DNA of 43,338 nucleotides, taken from NCBI RefSeq assembly GCF_000716335.1, contig NZ_KL591003.1, forward strand, positions 256,769 through 300,106, read 5' to 3'. The DNA comes from Streptomyces sp. NRRL S-118. GTDB lineage: Bacteria > Actinomycetota > Actinomycetes > Streptomycetales > Streptomycetaceae. Below the pieces are notes generated by a model. That model was given only the letters and a program-made list of their open reading frames with translations. It did not search any database and was not told the DNA's origin. Each line of letters begins with the position of its first letter. The stretch's first letter is position 1. Of this stretch, positions 16,408 to 25,005 are shown piece after piece. The position numbers and the translations under genes are program-made.

Positions 16408-17181
16408 TCAGATGCCGACGGGCTTGCCCGGCCCCGGCACATGACGGAAACGGAACGGCTCCGGGTCGCGTCCGGCCTGGATGAACCAGCACTCCCCGGT
16501 GTCGTCACCGGTGACGATCCGCAGCACCGTGTCCGCCACGACCTCGGCCGGGATGATCGGCAGTTCCTGCTCGGAGAGCATGTCGCGCAGGTGGTCGATG
16601 ATCCGCGACTCGGCGAACCCCGGGCAGACGGCGTTGAAGCGCACGTTCTGACGCGCGAGAGCCGGTCCCAGGGAGCGTGCGAGTCCCACGACCGCATGCT
16701 TGTTGGCCGCGTACAGCGGATCCAGCGGTACGGCCGCCAGGCCCGCAAGGGACGCGGTCGCCACGATCACTCCTCCGCCGCGGGCCCGCAGCGCCGGCAG
16801 GACCGCATGGGTGCCGAACACCACGCCGTCGAGGTTGGCCCCCATCGCACGTCGGTAGCGCGCCAGGTCGAAGTCGTCGCCGACGCCGCATCCGGTCGCC
16901 ACCCCCGCGTTGAGAAACGCGATGTCGACCCCGCCGTACTGCTGCTCGGCGAAGTCCACCAGCGCACGGTTGGCCTCGAGGTCGGACACGTCGCAGGCAC
17001 GGAAATGGCCGTCGACCATCTCGGCCACCTCACGGCCGCCCCGCGCGTCGAGGTCCGCGACCACGACGCGTGCCCCCGCCTCTGCCAGCGCCAGCGCCGT
17101 GGCCCGGCCCAGTCCGCTGGCACCGCCGGTGACGATCGCCACCTTGCCCTGGAGCGCGGCCCCGCTCTCGGCGACCGTCAT
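16408..17181 (-). CDS. Short-chain dehydrogenase/reductase
   Basis: A 257-residue classical SDR. The NAD(P) motif is TGGASGLG (18-25), the structural NAG is at 91-93, and the catalytic set is Ser144 with Tyr157-x3-Lys161 (YAANK). Asp43 after the second strand (VADLD) predicts NAD preference. Its ATG overlaps the TGA of the upstream MDR gene (ATGA), so the two are translated together under the TACCGACCAGTAGGTA promoter. It probably oxidises or reduces a 3-hydroxyacyl- or alcohol-type intermediate; the substrate is unknown. Pairs of CurA-type MDR and SDR genes are frequent in actinobacterial lipid and steroid degradation clusters. Confidence 0.9.
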   Translation of the reverse strand: MTVAESGAALQGKVAIVTGGASGLGRATALALAEAGARVVVADLDARGGREVAEMVDGHFRACDVSDLEANRALVDFAEQQYGGVDIAFLNAGVATGCGVGDDFDLARYRRAMGANLDGVVFGTHAVLPALRARGGGVIVATASLAGLAAVPLDPLYAANKHAVVGLARSLGPALARQNVRFNAVCPGFAESRIIDHLRDMLSEQELPIIPAEVVADTVLRIVTGDDTGECWFIQAGRDPEPFRFRHVPGPGKPVGI

Positions 17182-18185
17182 GCCAGCTCCAGGACGAGCT
17201 TGCCGACGTTCTCACCGCGGAAGAGCATCTGCAACGTCTCGGGGAAGTCGTCCACGCTCCCTCGGACCACGTGTTCCTTGACCTTGATGCGGCCGGCGCC
17301 GATCCAGGCGGAGATCTCCTGGGCGGCCTCCGCGTAGCGCTTGGCGTAGTCGAAGACGACGAAGCCCTCCATACGGGCGCGGCGCACCAGCAGCGAGAGG
17401 TAGTTGGAGGGGCCCTTGACCGGGGTGGCGTTGTTGTACTGACTGATCGCACCGCACACCACGACGCGTGCGCGCATCGCCAGCCGGGTCAGGGCTGCGT
17501 CGAGGATGTCACCCCCCACGTTGTCGAAGTAGACGTCGATGCCGTCGGGGGCGTGGTCGCGCAGCGCCTTCCTGACGTCCTCGGCGCGGTAGTCGATCGC
17601 CGCGTCGAATCCCAGTTCGTCGGTGAGCAGCGCGCACTTCTCCGGTCCGCCGGCGATGCCCACGACCCGGCAGCCCTTGGCCTTCGCGATCTGACCCGCG
17701 ATGGTGCCGACCGCGCCGGCCGCCCCCGACACCACGACGGTCTCGCCGTCCTTCAGCGCCCCGACGTCCAGCAGGCCGAAGTAGGCGGTCATGCCGGGCA
17801 TGCCCAGCGCGCCCAGATACGTCGAGGGCGGGGCGAGGGACGTGTCGATCTTCAGGACGCCCCTGCCGTCGGAGACCACGTACTCCTGGACGCCGAAGGT
17901 TCCGACCACGTGATCACCCGGCTGGAAGTCGGGGTGGTTCGATGCGGTGACCTCGATGACCGATCCGGCGCGCATCACCTCACCGATGCCCACCGGCGGC
18001 AGGTAGGAGGGACGGTCGTCCAGCCAGCCCCGCATCGCCGGGTCCAGGGAGATCATGCGTGTCCGTCCCGCGAACCGGCCCGGGCCCGGCTCGTCGACGG
18101 AACCCGCACAGTGCTCCCAGTCGTCGGGTTTGACCTCGCCCACGGGGCGGGCTGCCAGACGGATCTGGCGGTTGGTCGCAGACAT
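17178..18185 (-). CDS. NADP-dependent MDR oxidoreductase, CurA/leukotriene-B4-dehydrogenase-like
   Basis: A 335-residue MDR reductase without zinc ligands. N-terminal RQIRLAARPVGEVKPDDW and SLDPAMRGWL are typical of the LTD/CurA/prostaglandin-reductase group. The Rossmann motif is AAGAVG (155-160), and the tail GRIKVKEHVVRG...MLFRGENVGKLVLEL is complete. These enzymes reduce the C=C of enones and enals with NADPH. ATG 18185 has a near-perfect AGGAGG at a 4-base spacing. It is the intact counterpart of the truncated reductase at 9482, which shares both ends. It is first gene of a two-gene operon with the SDR and carries a TetR-type operator inside its promoter. Confidence 0.92.
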   Translation of the reverse strand: MSATNRQIRLAARPVGEVKPDDWEHCAGSVDEPGPGRFAGRTRMISLDPAMRGWLDDRPSYLPPVGIGEVMRAGSVIEVTASNHPDFQPGDHVVGTFGVQEYVVSDGRGVLKIDTSLAPPSTYLGALGMPGMTAYFGLLDVGALKDGETVVVSGAAGAVGTIAGQIAKAKGCRVVGIAGGPEKCALLTDELGFDAAIDYRAEDVRKALRDHAPDGIDVYFDNVGGDILDAALTRLAMRARVVVCGAISQYNNATPVKGPSNYLSLLVRRARMEGFVVFDYAKRYAEAAQEISAWIGAGRIKVKEHVVRGSVDDFPETLQMLFRGENVGKLVLELA

Positions 18186-18215
18186 CGCGCCTCCTGTCGT
18201 AACCGGTTCCCTGCG

Positions 18216-18244
18216 AGCATACCGACCAGTAGGTACGACCACTG
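18216..18244 (-). promoter_or_regulatory. Promoter of the MDR-SDR operon
   Basis: Leftward -10 TATGCT (18221-18216) with a weak -35 at 18244-18239 (CAGTGG) after 17 bases. The 16-bp dyad at 18220-18235 fills the spacer, so a bound repressor would block polymerase. The start would be about 25 bases before the ribosome-binding site. Confidence 0.5.
18220..18235. promoter_or_regulatory. TetR-type operator TACCGACCAGTAGGTA, copy 2
   Basis: Identical to the site at 13005-13020 except for A instead of T at position 12. The identity of 15 of 16 bases, the dyad symmetry, and the matching position in two unrelated promoters argue strongly for one regulator serving both. Confidence 0.75.
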
Positions 18245-18354
18245 GCGTGATCCTGGCCACATGCAGCTCTCCCCGCCGGATACCGAGGAGCGACGGCATG
18301 ACACCCCGCGGGCGGGCGGCGGCACGCGTCGCCGCCGGCGCTCGACCGGGGGTC

Positions 18355-18405
18355 CTCAAGCCGCTCGGCATCGCGCTCACTGGCGGCAACCGCTACGACG
18401 TCACC
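18355..18405 (+). mobile_element. IS5-family transposase fragment
   Basis: Seventeen codons read [17 protein letters not shown], the conserved (A/S)LTGGNRxDVT segment around the second catalytic region of IS5-type transposases. Nothing recognisable precedes or follows it in frame. It abuts the IS630-type remnant on the other strand within three bases, so one element or deletion has joined the two scraps. Confidence 0.6.
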
Positions 18406-18735
18406 AGGCGAACAGGGTGGTGGTGCCGGCGCGGACATAGTCGTGCGTGACGCGTTGCGGCACTCCGGGCATCATCGGCAGCACCGGCTGAAAGCGGTCC
18501 AGCGCCTGGATCTGCGACTCCTCGTCCGATCCGTGGACAGCTTGAACGTCTGCGAGCGGTGCGGATGCAGGCCGAAAGCCCGCCAGATGCGCGACACCGT
18601 CGACTGCGACAGACCCAGTTCCTTCGCCATCGAGCGTGTCGACCAGTGGGTCGCGTTCCTCGGTGCGGACTGCAGGGTCTTGGTGACCCCGCGAGGTTTC
18701 TCGTGTGCGCACGGGCCGTACAGCCGGAGCGGCGC
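18406..18735 (-). mobile_element. IS630-family transposase remnant
   Basis: Leftward, one frame reads [20 protein letters not shown], then [20 protein letters not shown], the N-terminal HTH region of IS630-type transposases. From about 18526 another frame continues [20 protein letters not shown] and then [14 protein letters not shown], the segment starting at the first catalytic Asp region. About 30 residues between the pieces are deleted with a frame change, and both ends are missing. No terminal inverted repeats or TA duplication were found. It is dead. Confidence 0.8.
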
Positions 18736-18750
18736 CAGAAGCCACCCCTT

Positions 18751-19986
18751 TCAGGCGGCTGCAACCTTCCATGCGACTTCTGGGTGTGTCTGCTGAGCGC
18801 GCCGGTGACGTTGTGCCCAGCGGACGGCGAATGGTGCTGCCAGTCCCGTCAGGGTGAACAGCGCTCCTACGACGTACCACCCGGGGCGGCCCCAGGTGAT
18901 GCAGAGTGAGATCAGCAGGGCCGGTCCGAGGGCTTCAGCCAGTCCGGCGCCCAGGCCAAACACTCCGAGGTACTGACCGGTGGCATGCTGTGGGGCGAGG
19001 GCGAAGGACACTTCGAAGCCTGCGGCAGAGTGCCACAGTTCGCCGATCGTGTGGATCACCATCGCGGCCAGGAGAAGTGTGGCAGCAGCCCACGCTGGTA
19101 TCCCCGCAGACAGGGAGATCAGTGAGCAGGAGACGAGGAAGGCCACGCCGGCTCGGCGGTAGGCGGTTCCGCCGGCAGCTGGGGAATTGATGCTGCGGCT
19201 GGCTCGTATCTGCAACGCAATGACGATGATGGTGTTCATGAGCATGGTGCACGAGATGAGCCAGCGCGGGGCAGTGGTGGCCGCGACCAGCCAGAGCGGT
19301 ATGGCCACCGTGAGCACCTTGAACTGGACAGCCATGATGCCGTCGAGAGCGGTGAGCAGGAGGTAAGGGCGGTCCCGCAGGGCGATCCAGCGGGGGCCGC
19401 CGACGGCGGGGACAGGTTTGACCGGCGGCAGGTAGATCAGGATCGCTGCGGAAGCCGCGAAGGCAACCGCATTGGCGATGACCATGAGTTGGTAGGCGGG
19501 GAGGGTGCCGACCTGGACGGCCCAGCCCGCCAGCAGTGCGCCGAAGGAGATGCCTACGTTGGTCACGGCGCGGAGACAGGCGCGGAATTCCTGCGGTCGG
19601 CCCCCTCCATAGTGCCTGATGAGCGGACTGCGTGCGGCTAATCCGGCCGCTTTGGCGCCGATGGCCGTGCCTACCGCGGTGACGAACGGCCAGAAGCTGT
19701 CTGCCAGTACGAAGCCGGCAGTGGCCAGCGCTTGGACGACGAGGGTGATCGCGTAGACACCGCGCGCTCCGTGCCGGTCCGCGAGATGACCGACAGCGAT
19801 GCCCACGGCCAGCGAGACGACACCGGCGATGCCGAGTCCGAGGCCCACCTGGCTTGCCGGAAGGTGGACTGCCTCGGTGAAGTACAGGACTCCAGCGGTC
19901 AGGTAGAGGCCGCTGCCGACGGTGTAGACGAAGTTCGAGGCGGCGATGACGCGCTGTGGGCCGGGATCCGGCATCGGTCCGGGCAT
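18751..19986 (-). CDS. MFS transporter, 12-helix
   Basis: A 411-residue major-facilitator protein with about 12 hydrophobic helices. Motif A is [16 protein letters not shown] between helices 2 and 3. N-terminal half: [21 protein letters not shown]-terminal half includes [18 protein letters not shown] and [15 protein letters not shown]. It is similar in layout to actinobacterial exporters next to natural-product genes. ATG 19986 is preceded by GGAG; ATG 19974 is possible. Codon third positions are less strictly G/C than in its neighbours, and it sits between IS debris and a 540-base gap, both pointing to horizontal gain. The substrate is unknown, and no regulator or partner gene is adjacent. 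Confidence 0.87.
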   Translation of the reverse strand: MPGPMPDPGPQRVIAASNFVYTVGSGLYLTAGVLYFTEAVHLPASQVGLGLGIAGVVSLAVGIAVGHLADRHGARGVYAITLVVQALATAGFVLADSFWPFVTAVGTAIGAKAAGLAARSPLIRHYGGGRPQEFRACLRAVTNVGISFGALLAGWAVQVGTLPAYQLMVIANAVAFAASAAILIYLPPVKPVPAVGGPRWIALRDRPYLLLTALDGIMAVQFKVLTVAIPLWLVAATTAPRWLISCTMLMNTIIVIALQIRASRSINSPAAGGTAYRRAGVAFLVSCSLISLSAGIPAWAAATLLLAAMVIHTIGELWHSAAGFEVSFALAPQHATGQYLGVFGLGAGLAEALGPALLISLCITWGRPGWYVVGALFTLTGLAAPFAVRWAQRHRRAQQTHPEVAWKVAAA

Positions 19987-20530
19987 GACGGGGCTCCGCC
20001 TCCTCGGTCGACAGTAAGGACTGGCGACATCGGCAACCATATGGCGACCCAGTTGGCCCACATCCCCGCGGAATGGCGCTAGGAACTGTGTCGGACGGGG
20101 CGGAGCTATCCGAAGCGTTCACGTTCACGGTCGGGGCAGGGACGGTGTGCTTCGCCTGGCGCTGCGCCGAAGCGAGCACGGTGCGGGAACTTGTCGCGGG
20201 AGTAGCCGGTCCTCGACTCGTAGTTCCACTATGGCGGCGCGCGATGACGCCGATGCGGCACGTCTCGCAGGCTTGCCGGAAATCGTCAGCACCAAGCCCG
20301 CACAGAAGTCAGCACGGCACCCCCAAATCGTGCCTGAATAGCGCAACTTAGACAGCTCCCCTCCCGGCCTCGTCAAGGCCGTCGCGGAGACCCCGGCAGC
20401 GCCCCCATGGTGGCCCCGCGCACACCCGACCCCAGAACTATGGTGTCCCACCACATACGTCTCTGACCTGCGCGTTCCTACGGTATGGCGACACGCAAGC
20501 GTCCCCGTCGACCGCCAGGAAGTGGTGCCG
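19987..20530. other. 544-base gap with lower-GC character and no recognisable gene
   Basis: Short frames exist on both strands (for example leftward LRYSGTIWGCRADFCAGLVL, about 20340-20280), but none has family motifs, a start with a ribosome-binding site, or Streptomyces-like third-position bias. GTCGCCATACCGTAGGAACGCG-type sequence near 20476-20496 lies just before the MHS gene and may hold its promoter. I see it as the seam between accessory and core DNA. Confidence 0.5.
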
Positions 20531-21889
20531 ATGTCCTCCCCCGCGACCGCTCCACCAGCCCCGTCCAGCCTCAAGCGCATCGTCGCCGCGAGCCTCATCG
20601 GCACCACCATCGAGTGGTACGACTTCTTCCTCTACGGGTCCGCCGCAGCGCTGGTGTTCAACAAGCTGTTCTTCCCCGGTTCCGACCCGCTCGTCGGCAC
20701 CCTGCTGTCGTTCCTGACGTACGCCGTCGGCTTCGCCGCGCGGCCGCTCGGGGCGTTGGTGTTCGGGCATTACGGCGACCGGCTCGGGCGAAAGAAGCTG
20801 CTCGTCCTCAGCCTGCTGCTGATGGGCGGGGCCACCTTCGCCATCGGGCTGCTGCCGACGCACGCCACGATCGGCTCCGCCGCTCCCGTGCTGCTCACCG
20901 TGTTGCGGCTGGTGCAGGGGTTCGCGCTGGGCGGCGAGTGGGGCGGGGCGGTGCTCCTGGTGTCGGAGCACGGTGACGCCCGGCGGCGCGGGTTCTGGGC
21001 GTCATGGCCGCAGACCGGGGCGCCAGCCGGGCAGTTGCTGGCCACCGGCGTACTGTCGGCGCTCACCGCCCTGCTGTCCGACGCCGCCTTCACCTCATGG
21101 GGCTGGCGCATCCCGTTCCTGCTGTCCGGTGTCCTGGTGATCGTCGGCCTGTGGATACGGCTGTCCGTGGACGAGTCGCCCGTCTTCAAGGCCGCGCTGG
21201 CCCGGGCCGAGGCCCGCAGGACCGAGACCGGACAACTGGAGAGGATGCCGCTCGTGGCCGTGCTGCGGTACCACTGGCGTGATGTGCTGGTGGCGATGGG
21301 CGCCCGGATGGCGGAGAACATCAGCTACTACGTGATCACCGCGTTCATCCTGGTGTACGCGACCACGTCGGCCGGGCTGAGCAAGCAGACCGCTCTCAAC
21401 GCCGTTCTCATCGCCTCCGCCGTGCACTTCGCGGTGATCCCGGCGTGGGGCGCCCTGTCCGACCGCATCGGGCGGCGCCCGGTGTACCTGATCGGTGCGA
21501 TCGGGGTCGGGGCATGGATGTTCCCCTTCTTCGCGCTGATCGACAGCAAGAGCTTCGGCAGCCTGCTGCTCGCCGTGACCGTCGGTCTGGTGCTGCACGG
21601 AGCGATGTACGCACCGCAGGCTGCGTTCTTCTCCGAGATGTTCGCGACGCGGATGCGGTACTCGGGCGCCTCCATCGGTGCGCAGTTCTCCTCGGTCGCC
21701 GCCGGTGCGCCGGCTCCCCTCATCGCCACCGCGCTGCTGGCCGACCACGACAGCTCCACGCCGATCGCGCTGTACGTCATCGCCGCGGCGCTGCTCACCG
21801 TGGTCGCCATCGGGTGCGCGCGGGAGACCCGCAGCCGTGACCTGGCGGAGGACGCCGTCGAGGACGAGCGGGCCGTGGTCGTGCGCTGA
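20531..21889 (+). CDS. MHS-family metabolite:H+ symporter
   Basis: A 452-residue, 12-helix MFS permease of the metabolite:H+ symporter family (ShiA, KgtP and ProP relatives). The signature is ASLIGTTIEWYDFFLYG in helix 1, then GHYGDRLGRKK (motif A) and RLVQGFALGGEWGGAVLL in helix 4; a second motif-A copy is SDRIGRRPVYLIG. Such carriers import carboxylates, sugars acids or osmolytes. ATG 20531 follows AGGAAG; the GTG nine bases earlier lacks spacing. It converges on a GAF/PucR regulator that lies behind a 3-hydroxybutyrate dehydrogenase, so uptake of hydroxybutyrate, acetoacetate or a related acid is a reasonable but unproven guess. Confidence 0.92.
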   Translation: MSSPATAPPAPSSLKRIVAASLIGTTIEWYDFFLYGSAAALVFNKLFFPGSDPLVGTLLSFLTYAVGFAARPLGALVFGHYGDRLGRKKLLVLSLLLMGGATFAIGLLPTHATIGSAAPVLLTVLRLVQGFALGGEWGGAVLLVSEHGDARRRGFWASWPQTGAPAGQLLATGVLSALTALLSDAAFTSWGWRIPFLLSGVLVIVGLWIRLSVDESPVFKAALARAEARRTETGQLERMPLVAVLRYHWRDVLVAMGARMAENISYYVITAFILVYATTSAGLSKQTALNAVLIASAVHFAVIPAWGALSDRIGRRPVYLIGAIGVGAWMFPFFALIDSKSFGSLLLAVTVGLVLHGAMYAPQAAFFSEMFATRMRYSGASIGAQFSSVAAGAPAPLIATALLADHDSSTPIALYVIAAALLTVVAIGCARETRSRDLAEDAVEDERAVVVR

Positions 21890-21906
21890 GGAACCCCGCG
21901 GAGCCG

Positions 21907-21944
21907 AACGGCCGGCCGCCCCCGCGCGGGGGCGGCCGGCCGTT
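21907..21944. terminator. Bidirectional terminator, perfect 17-bp stem
   Basis: AACGGCCGGCCGCCCCC pairs completely with GGGGGCGGCCGGCCGTT around GCGC. It fills the space between the MHS gene's stop and the convergent regulator's stop at 21945, and is followed by a short T run on the plus strand and preceded by A's that serve the minus strand. Confidence 0.9.
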
Positions 21945-23996
21945 TCAGCGTGCGACCGCGGCGGACATGAAGTGGAGCCGCAGCGCCAGCTGCACCTCCA
22001 GGGCACGTGCCGGGGACTGCCAGTCCGGGCCCAGGAGCCGGGCGATCCGCTCCAGGCGCTGGGCCACGGTGTTGACGTGGACGTGGAGCTCGTCCTTGGT
22101 GCGCACGGGGCTCATCCCGCTGGCGAAGTACGCGTCCAGCGTGCGCAGGAGGTCGGTGCCACGGCGCCGGTCGTACGCGACGACCTGTCCGATCGTGCGG
22201 TCGACGAAGCCGGCGATGTCACGTGAGTCCGCCAGCAGCAGCCCGAGGAAGCCCAGGTCCTGGGCCGCGGCGCCTTCCCCCGAGCGTCCGAGCAGCCGCA
22301 GTGCCTCCAGGCAGCGGCGGGCCTCGGCGTACGCCGGGGATATCGCGCCCGGCCGGGCGGCGGGCGCGTCGACCGGTGAGGAGGCGCCGACGGTGACCGG
22401 TTCGCGCAGGGCGCCGCCGAGGTGCTTGGCCGCATGGCGGGCCAGGCCGGCCGCGGTGTCGCCGGACGTGAGCGGCAGCAGCAGAACGGTGCCGCCGTCG
22501 CGTGCGGAGGCCAGCCCGTGCCGGGTCGCCGCCAGATGGGACGCGGCCGACCACAGGCGCTGCCGGTCGGCGCTCTCCCGTACGGCGGTGTCCCCCGGCA
22601 GGACGCCGTCGGGCGGCACTCCGTCGCGTCCCGTCACGTCCCCTCCCCTCGCGCCCCGTCCCGTCGCGTCCCGTCCCGTCGCGTCCCGTCCCGTCGAGTC
22701 CCGTGCCGTCGAGTCCCGTCCTCGCATGTCCCGCTCGGGTACGTCCCGTTCGTGGGTGCCCGGCGCCGACCGGTCGATCCGGGCGGCCAGAACCACGTGC
22801 GGGGCGTCGAAGTCGGCACGGAGGCGGGCGGCGCGTTCCCTCAGCAGCCGCCGGTCGCGCTCCGGCGCGTCCAGCAGGTCATCCAGCAGTTCGCCGCGTA
22901 CCCGCTGCTCCGCCTCACCCGCCGAGCGGCGCGCGAGCAGCAGCAGGGAGGTGACCATGGCGGCGCGCTCCAGGGTGCGCCGGTCGACCGGATCGAGGTC
23001 CGGGTGGCCGCGCAGGACGAGCGCCCCGAGAACCTCGCCCCCCACCGAGACGGCCGCGACCCAGTCGTCCCCGTGCCGCACGGCCCGGCCGTCGCCGTGC
23101 GCCGCGCCCGGGAGCGGGCCTTCGGTGAACCCGACGGTCCCGCCGAGGACTTCGGACAGGGCGGCGGCCACGTCATGGACGCCTCCCCCGCGCAGCACCA
23201 GCTCCGTGAGGCGGTCGTGGACCTCGGAGGCGCGCTCGATGACTCCGCTGTGGGCGCGGATGATCTCGTTGGCCCGCTCCAGCTCGGCCAGCGCCGACCG
23301 GGTCTCGGCGAGCAGGTTGGCGGTGTCGATGGCGACGGCGGCGTGCGCCGCGAACGAGCCGAGCAGCGCGACCTGTTCGCGCTCGAAGACACGGGCGCGG
23401 CGGTCCGCGGCGAAGAGCACGCCGATGACCTGGCTCCCCAGGGTCAGCGGCACGCCGAGGATCGCCACGAGCCCTTCGTCCCGTACGCCCGAGTCGATGG
23501 TGCGGGTGTGGCGGAACCGTTCGTCGTCGAAGTAGCTCTCCGTCACGTACGGCCGGGCGGTCTGGGCGACGAGCCCACCGAGCCCCTCCCCCATGCCCAG
23601 GCGCAGTTGCTGGAAACGGGCGGACACCGAGCCTTCGGTGACCCGCATGTAGGTGTCGCCGGCGGCCGGGTCGTTGAGGCTCAGGTAGGCGACCTCCGTA
23701 CCGAGCAGGGAACGCGCGCGCTGGACGATGGCGCGCAGCACGGCGTCCAGGTCGCGCAGTCCGGCCAGGTCGTGTGCCGTCTCGAACAGCGCGGACAGCT
23801 CCGCCTCCCTCCGCCGCCGACCCTCCAGCTCCGCGCGCACGCGCAGCGCGAGCTGCTTGGCGTGCTCCAGTGCGGCCAGCGCCTCGGGGCCGGCGCCGCT
23901 CGCACGGGCGAGCAGCGCGGGCCGGTCGTAGGCCTCGGCGGCCGCGCCGCGGGCGAGGAGCTCCAGGTAGGAGAGCTGTTCGTCGGACATGGTCAC
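21945..23996 (-). CDS. GAF-domain/PucR-type transcriptional regulator (CdaR-like HTH)
   Basis: A 683-residue regulator. An N-terminal helical region is followed by a GAF domain (about 67-225; DLAGLRDLDAVLRAIVQRAR to AAHAAVAIDTANLL), a short coiled coil (ALAELERANEIIR), and a degenerate GGDEF-like sensor region (about 290-600). The C-terminal HTH_30 is TDLLRTLDAYFASGMSPVRT and then HVHVNTVAQRLERIARLLG (614 on), as in PucR and CdaR activators. Residues about 416-457 are a low-complexity run of RDSTG/RDATG pentapeptides. GTG 23996 has AGGT upstream; ATG 23990 is an alternative. It lies 148 bases behind the hydroxybutyrate dehydrogenase and faces the MHS symporter, so it likely activates this acid-utilisation unit. 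Confidence 0.88.
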   Translation of the reverse strand: MTMSDEQLSYLELLARGAAAEAYDRPALLARASGAGPEALAALEHAKQLALRVRAELEGRRRREAELSALFETAHDLAGLRDLDAVLRAIVQRARSLLGTEVAYLSLNDPAAGDTYMRVTEGSVSARFQQLRLGMGEGLGGLVAQTARPYVTESYFDDERFRHTRTIDSGVRDEGLVAILGVPLTLGSQVIGVLFAADRRARVFEREQVALLGSFAAHAAVAIDTANLLAETRSALAELERANEIIRAHSGVIERASEVHDRLTELVLRGGGVHDVAAALSEVLGGTVGFTEGPLPGAAHGDGRAVRHGDDWVAAVSVGGEVLGALVLRGHPDLDPVDRRTLERAAMVTSLLLLARRSAGEAEQRVRGELLDDLLDAPERDRRLLRERAARLRADFDAPHVVLAARIDRSAPGTHERDVPERDMRGRDSTARDSTGRDATGRDATGRGARGGDVTGRDGVPPDGVLPGDTAVRESADRQRLWSAASHLAATRHGLASARDGGTVLLLPLTSGDTAAGLARHAAKHLGGALREPVTVGASSPVDAPAARPGAISPAYAEARRCLEALRLLGRSGEGAAAQDLGFLGLLLADSRDIAGFVDRTIGQVVAYDRRRGTDLLRTLDAYFASGMSPVRTKDELHVHVNTVAQRLERIARLLGPDWQSPARALEVQLALRLHFMSAAVAR
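22626..22752. repeat. CGTCCCGTC minisatellite inside the regulator gene
   Basis: Imperfect 15-bp units of the type GTCCCGTCGCGTCCC, themselves built of CGTCCC words, repeat about eight times. The period is a multiple of three, so the frame stays open and yields RDSTG/RDATG pentapeptides between the GAF and HTH parts. It is prone to slippage and probably varies in length between strains. Confidence 0.8.
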
Positions 23997-24144
23997 AGGG
24001 ATACCTGCCGTACGGGGGGTCGCACCAGCCCTGTGGAAAACCCGGCGGCGGACCGGTCGGCGGTCCCGCGGGCCCCCTCGGCCCCCGCCGCCCCCGCTCG
24101 CGCCTCGACCGCCCGCGCCGCCCCCGCTCGGGCCGTGACCGTGC

Positions 24145-24942
24145 TCAGTGTGCGGTCCAGCCGCCGTCGAGGACGAGTGACGTACCGGTGATGAACGAGG
24201 CCTGCGGCGCGCAGAGGTAGGCGACGGCCTCCGCGACCTCCTCCGGTTCGATGAGCCGCTTGAGCGCCGTGTCCTTCAGCAGCACGTCGGAGAGGACCCG
24301 CCCGGCCGGGATGCCGTGGGCGGCCGCCTGGTCGGCGATCTGGGCCTCGACGAGCGGGGTGCGGACGTAGCCGGGGTTGACGCAGTTGGAGGTGACCCCG
24401 TGCGGAGCGCCTTCGAGGGCGGCCGTCTTGGACAGTCCCTCCAGACCGTGTTTGGCGGCCACATAGGCGGACTTGTAGGCAGAGGCGCGCAGCCCATGGA
24501 CGGAGGAGATGTTGACGATACGGCCCCACTCCTGCCCGTACATGTGCGGCAGCGCTCCCCGGATCAGCCGGAACGGTGCCTCCAGCATCACGGTCAGGAC
24601 CGTGCGGAAGGCCTCCGGCGGGAAGTCCTCGATCGGGCTGACGCGCTGCAGCCCGGCGTTGTTGACGAGGATGTCGGTGCCGGCCGCGGTCTCCTCGGCG
24701 GCGTCGAGGTCCGTGAGGTCGAGGACGTGCGGCTCGACCGCACCGGCCAGGCCCTGGGACGCCTCGGCCAGTGCCGCCAGTGCGGCGAGGCCGTCGGCGT
24801 CCCGGTCGACGGCCTTGACCTTGGCCCCGACGGCCGCGAGCCGCAGCGCGCAGGCCCGGCCGATGCCGCTCGCGGCACCGGTGACGAGCGCGGTGCGGCC
24901 GCCGAGGTCGAGGGAGGTGACGGTGGGGTGGGGTGCGGTCAT
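24145..24942 (-). CDS. 3-Hydroxybutyrate dehydrogenase
   Basis: A 265-residue SDR that interconverts D-3-hydroxybutyrate and acetoacetate with NAD. TGAASGIG (21-28), NNAG (94-97), Ser147 and Tyr160-x3-Lys164 (YVAAK) are present. The segments NNAGLQRVSPIEDFP, HGLRASAYKSAYVAAKHG, GYVRTPLVEAQI and the C-terminal LVLDGGWTAH are characteristic of the 3-hydroxybutyrate dehydrogenase subfamily. Start ATG 24942; AAGG lies 12 bases before it. It may be transcribed with the downstream GAF/PucR regulator and serve ketone-body or PHB-monomer use, together with the MHS permease. No acetoacetyl-CoA synthetase or CoA transferase is in the window. Confidence 0.9.
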   Translation of the reverse strand: MTAPHPTVTSLDLGGRTALVTGAASGIGRACALRLAAVGAKVKAVDRDADGLAALAALAEASQGLAGAVEPHVLDLTDLDAAEETAAGTDILVNNAGLQRVSPIEDFPPEAFRTVLTVMLEAPFRLIRGALPHMYGQEWGRIVNISSVHGLRASAYKSAYVAAKHGLEGLSKTAALEGAPHGVTSNCVNPGYVRTPLVEAQIADQAAAHGIPAGRVLSDVLLKDTALKRLIEPEEVAEAVAYLCAPQASFITGTSLVLDGGWTAH

Positions 24943-25005
24943 GCTCCGCACCTTATGGAGCCGTGCCACCACGACGTATGTGTTCCAGCTCCATACTTCC
25001 GCTTA

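Noticed and set aside
15896..16492. A 198-codon leftward frame in the gap before the SDR gene
   Set aside because: It overlaps the SDR 3' end in another frame, is Arg/Gly-rich and has no start context; only a single hydrophobic run in a different frame suggested a transporter scrap.
24001..24140. C-rich tract (CCCCCGCCGCCCCCGCTCG) between the regulator and the dehydrogenase, considered as a terminator or G-quadruplex
   Set aside because: No good inverted repeat forms, and runs of this type are frequent in Streptomyces spacers.
22422..24191. A 589-codon rightward frame opposite the GAF/PucR regulator
   Set aside because: Antisense shadow; it contains the translated minisatellite and no domain.
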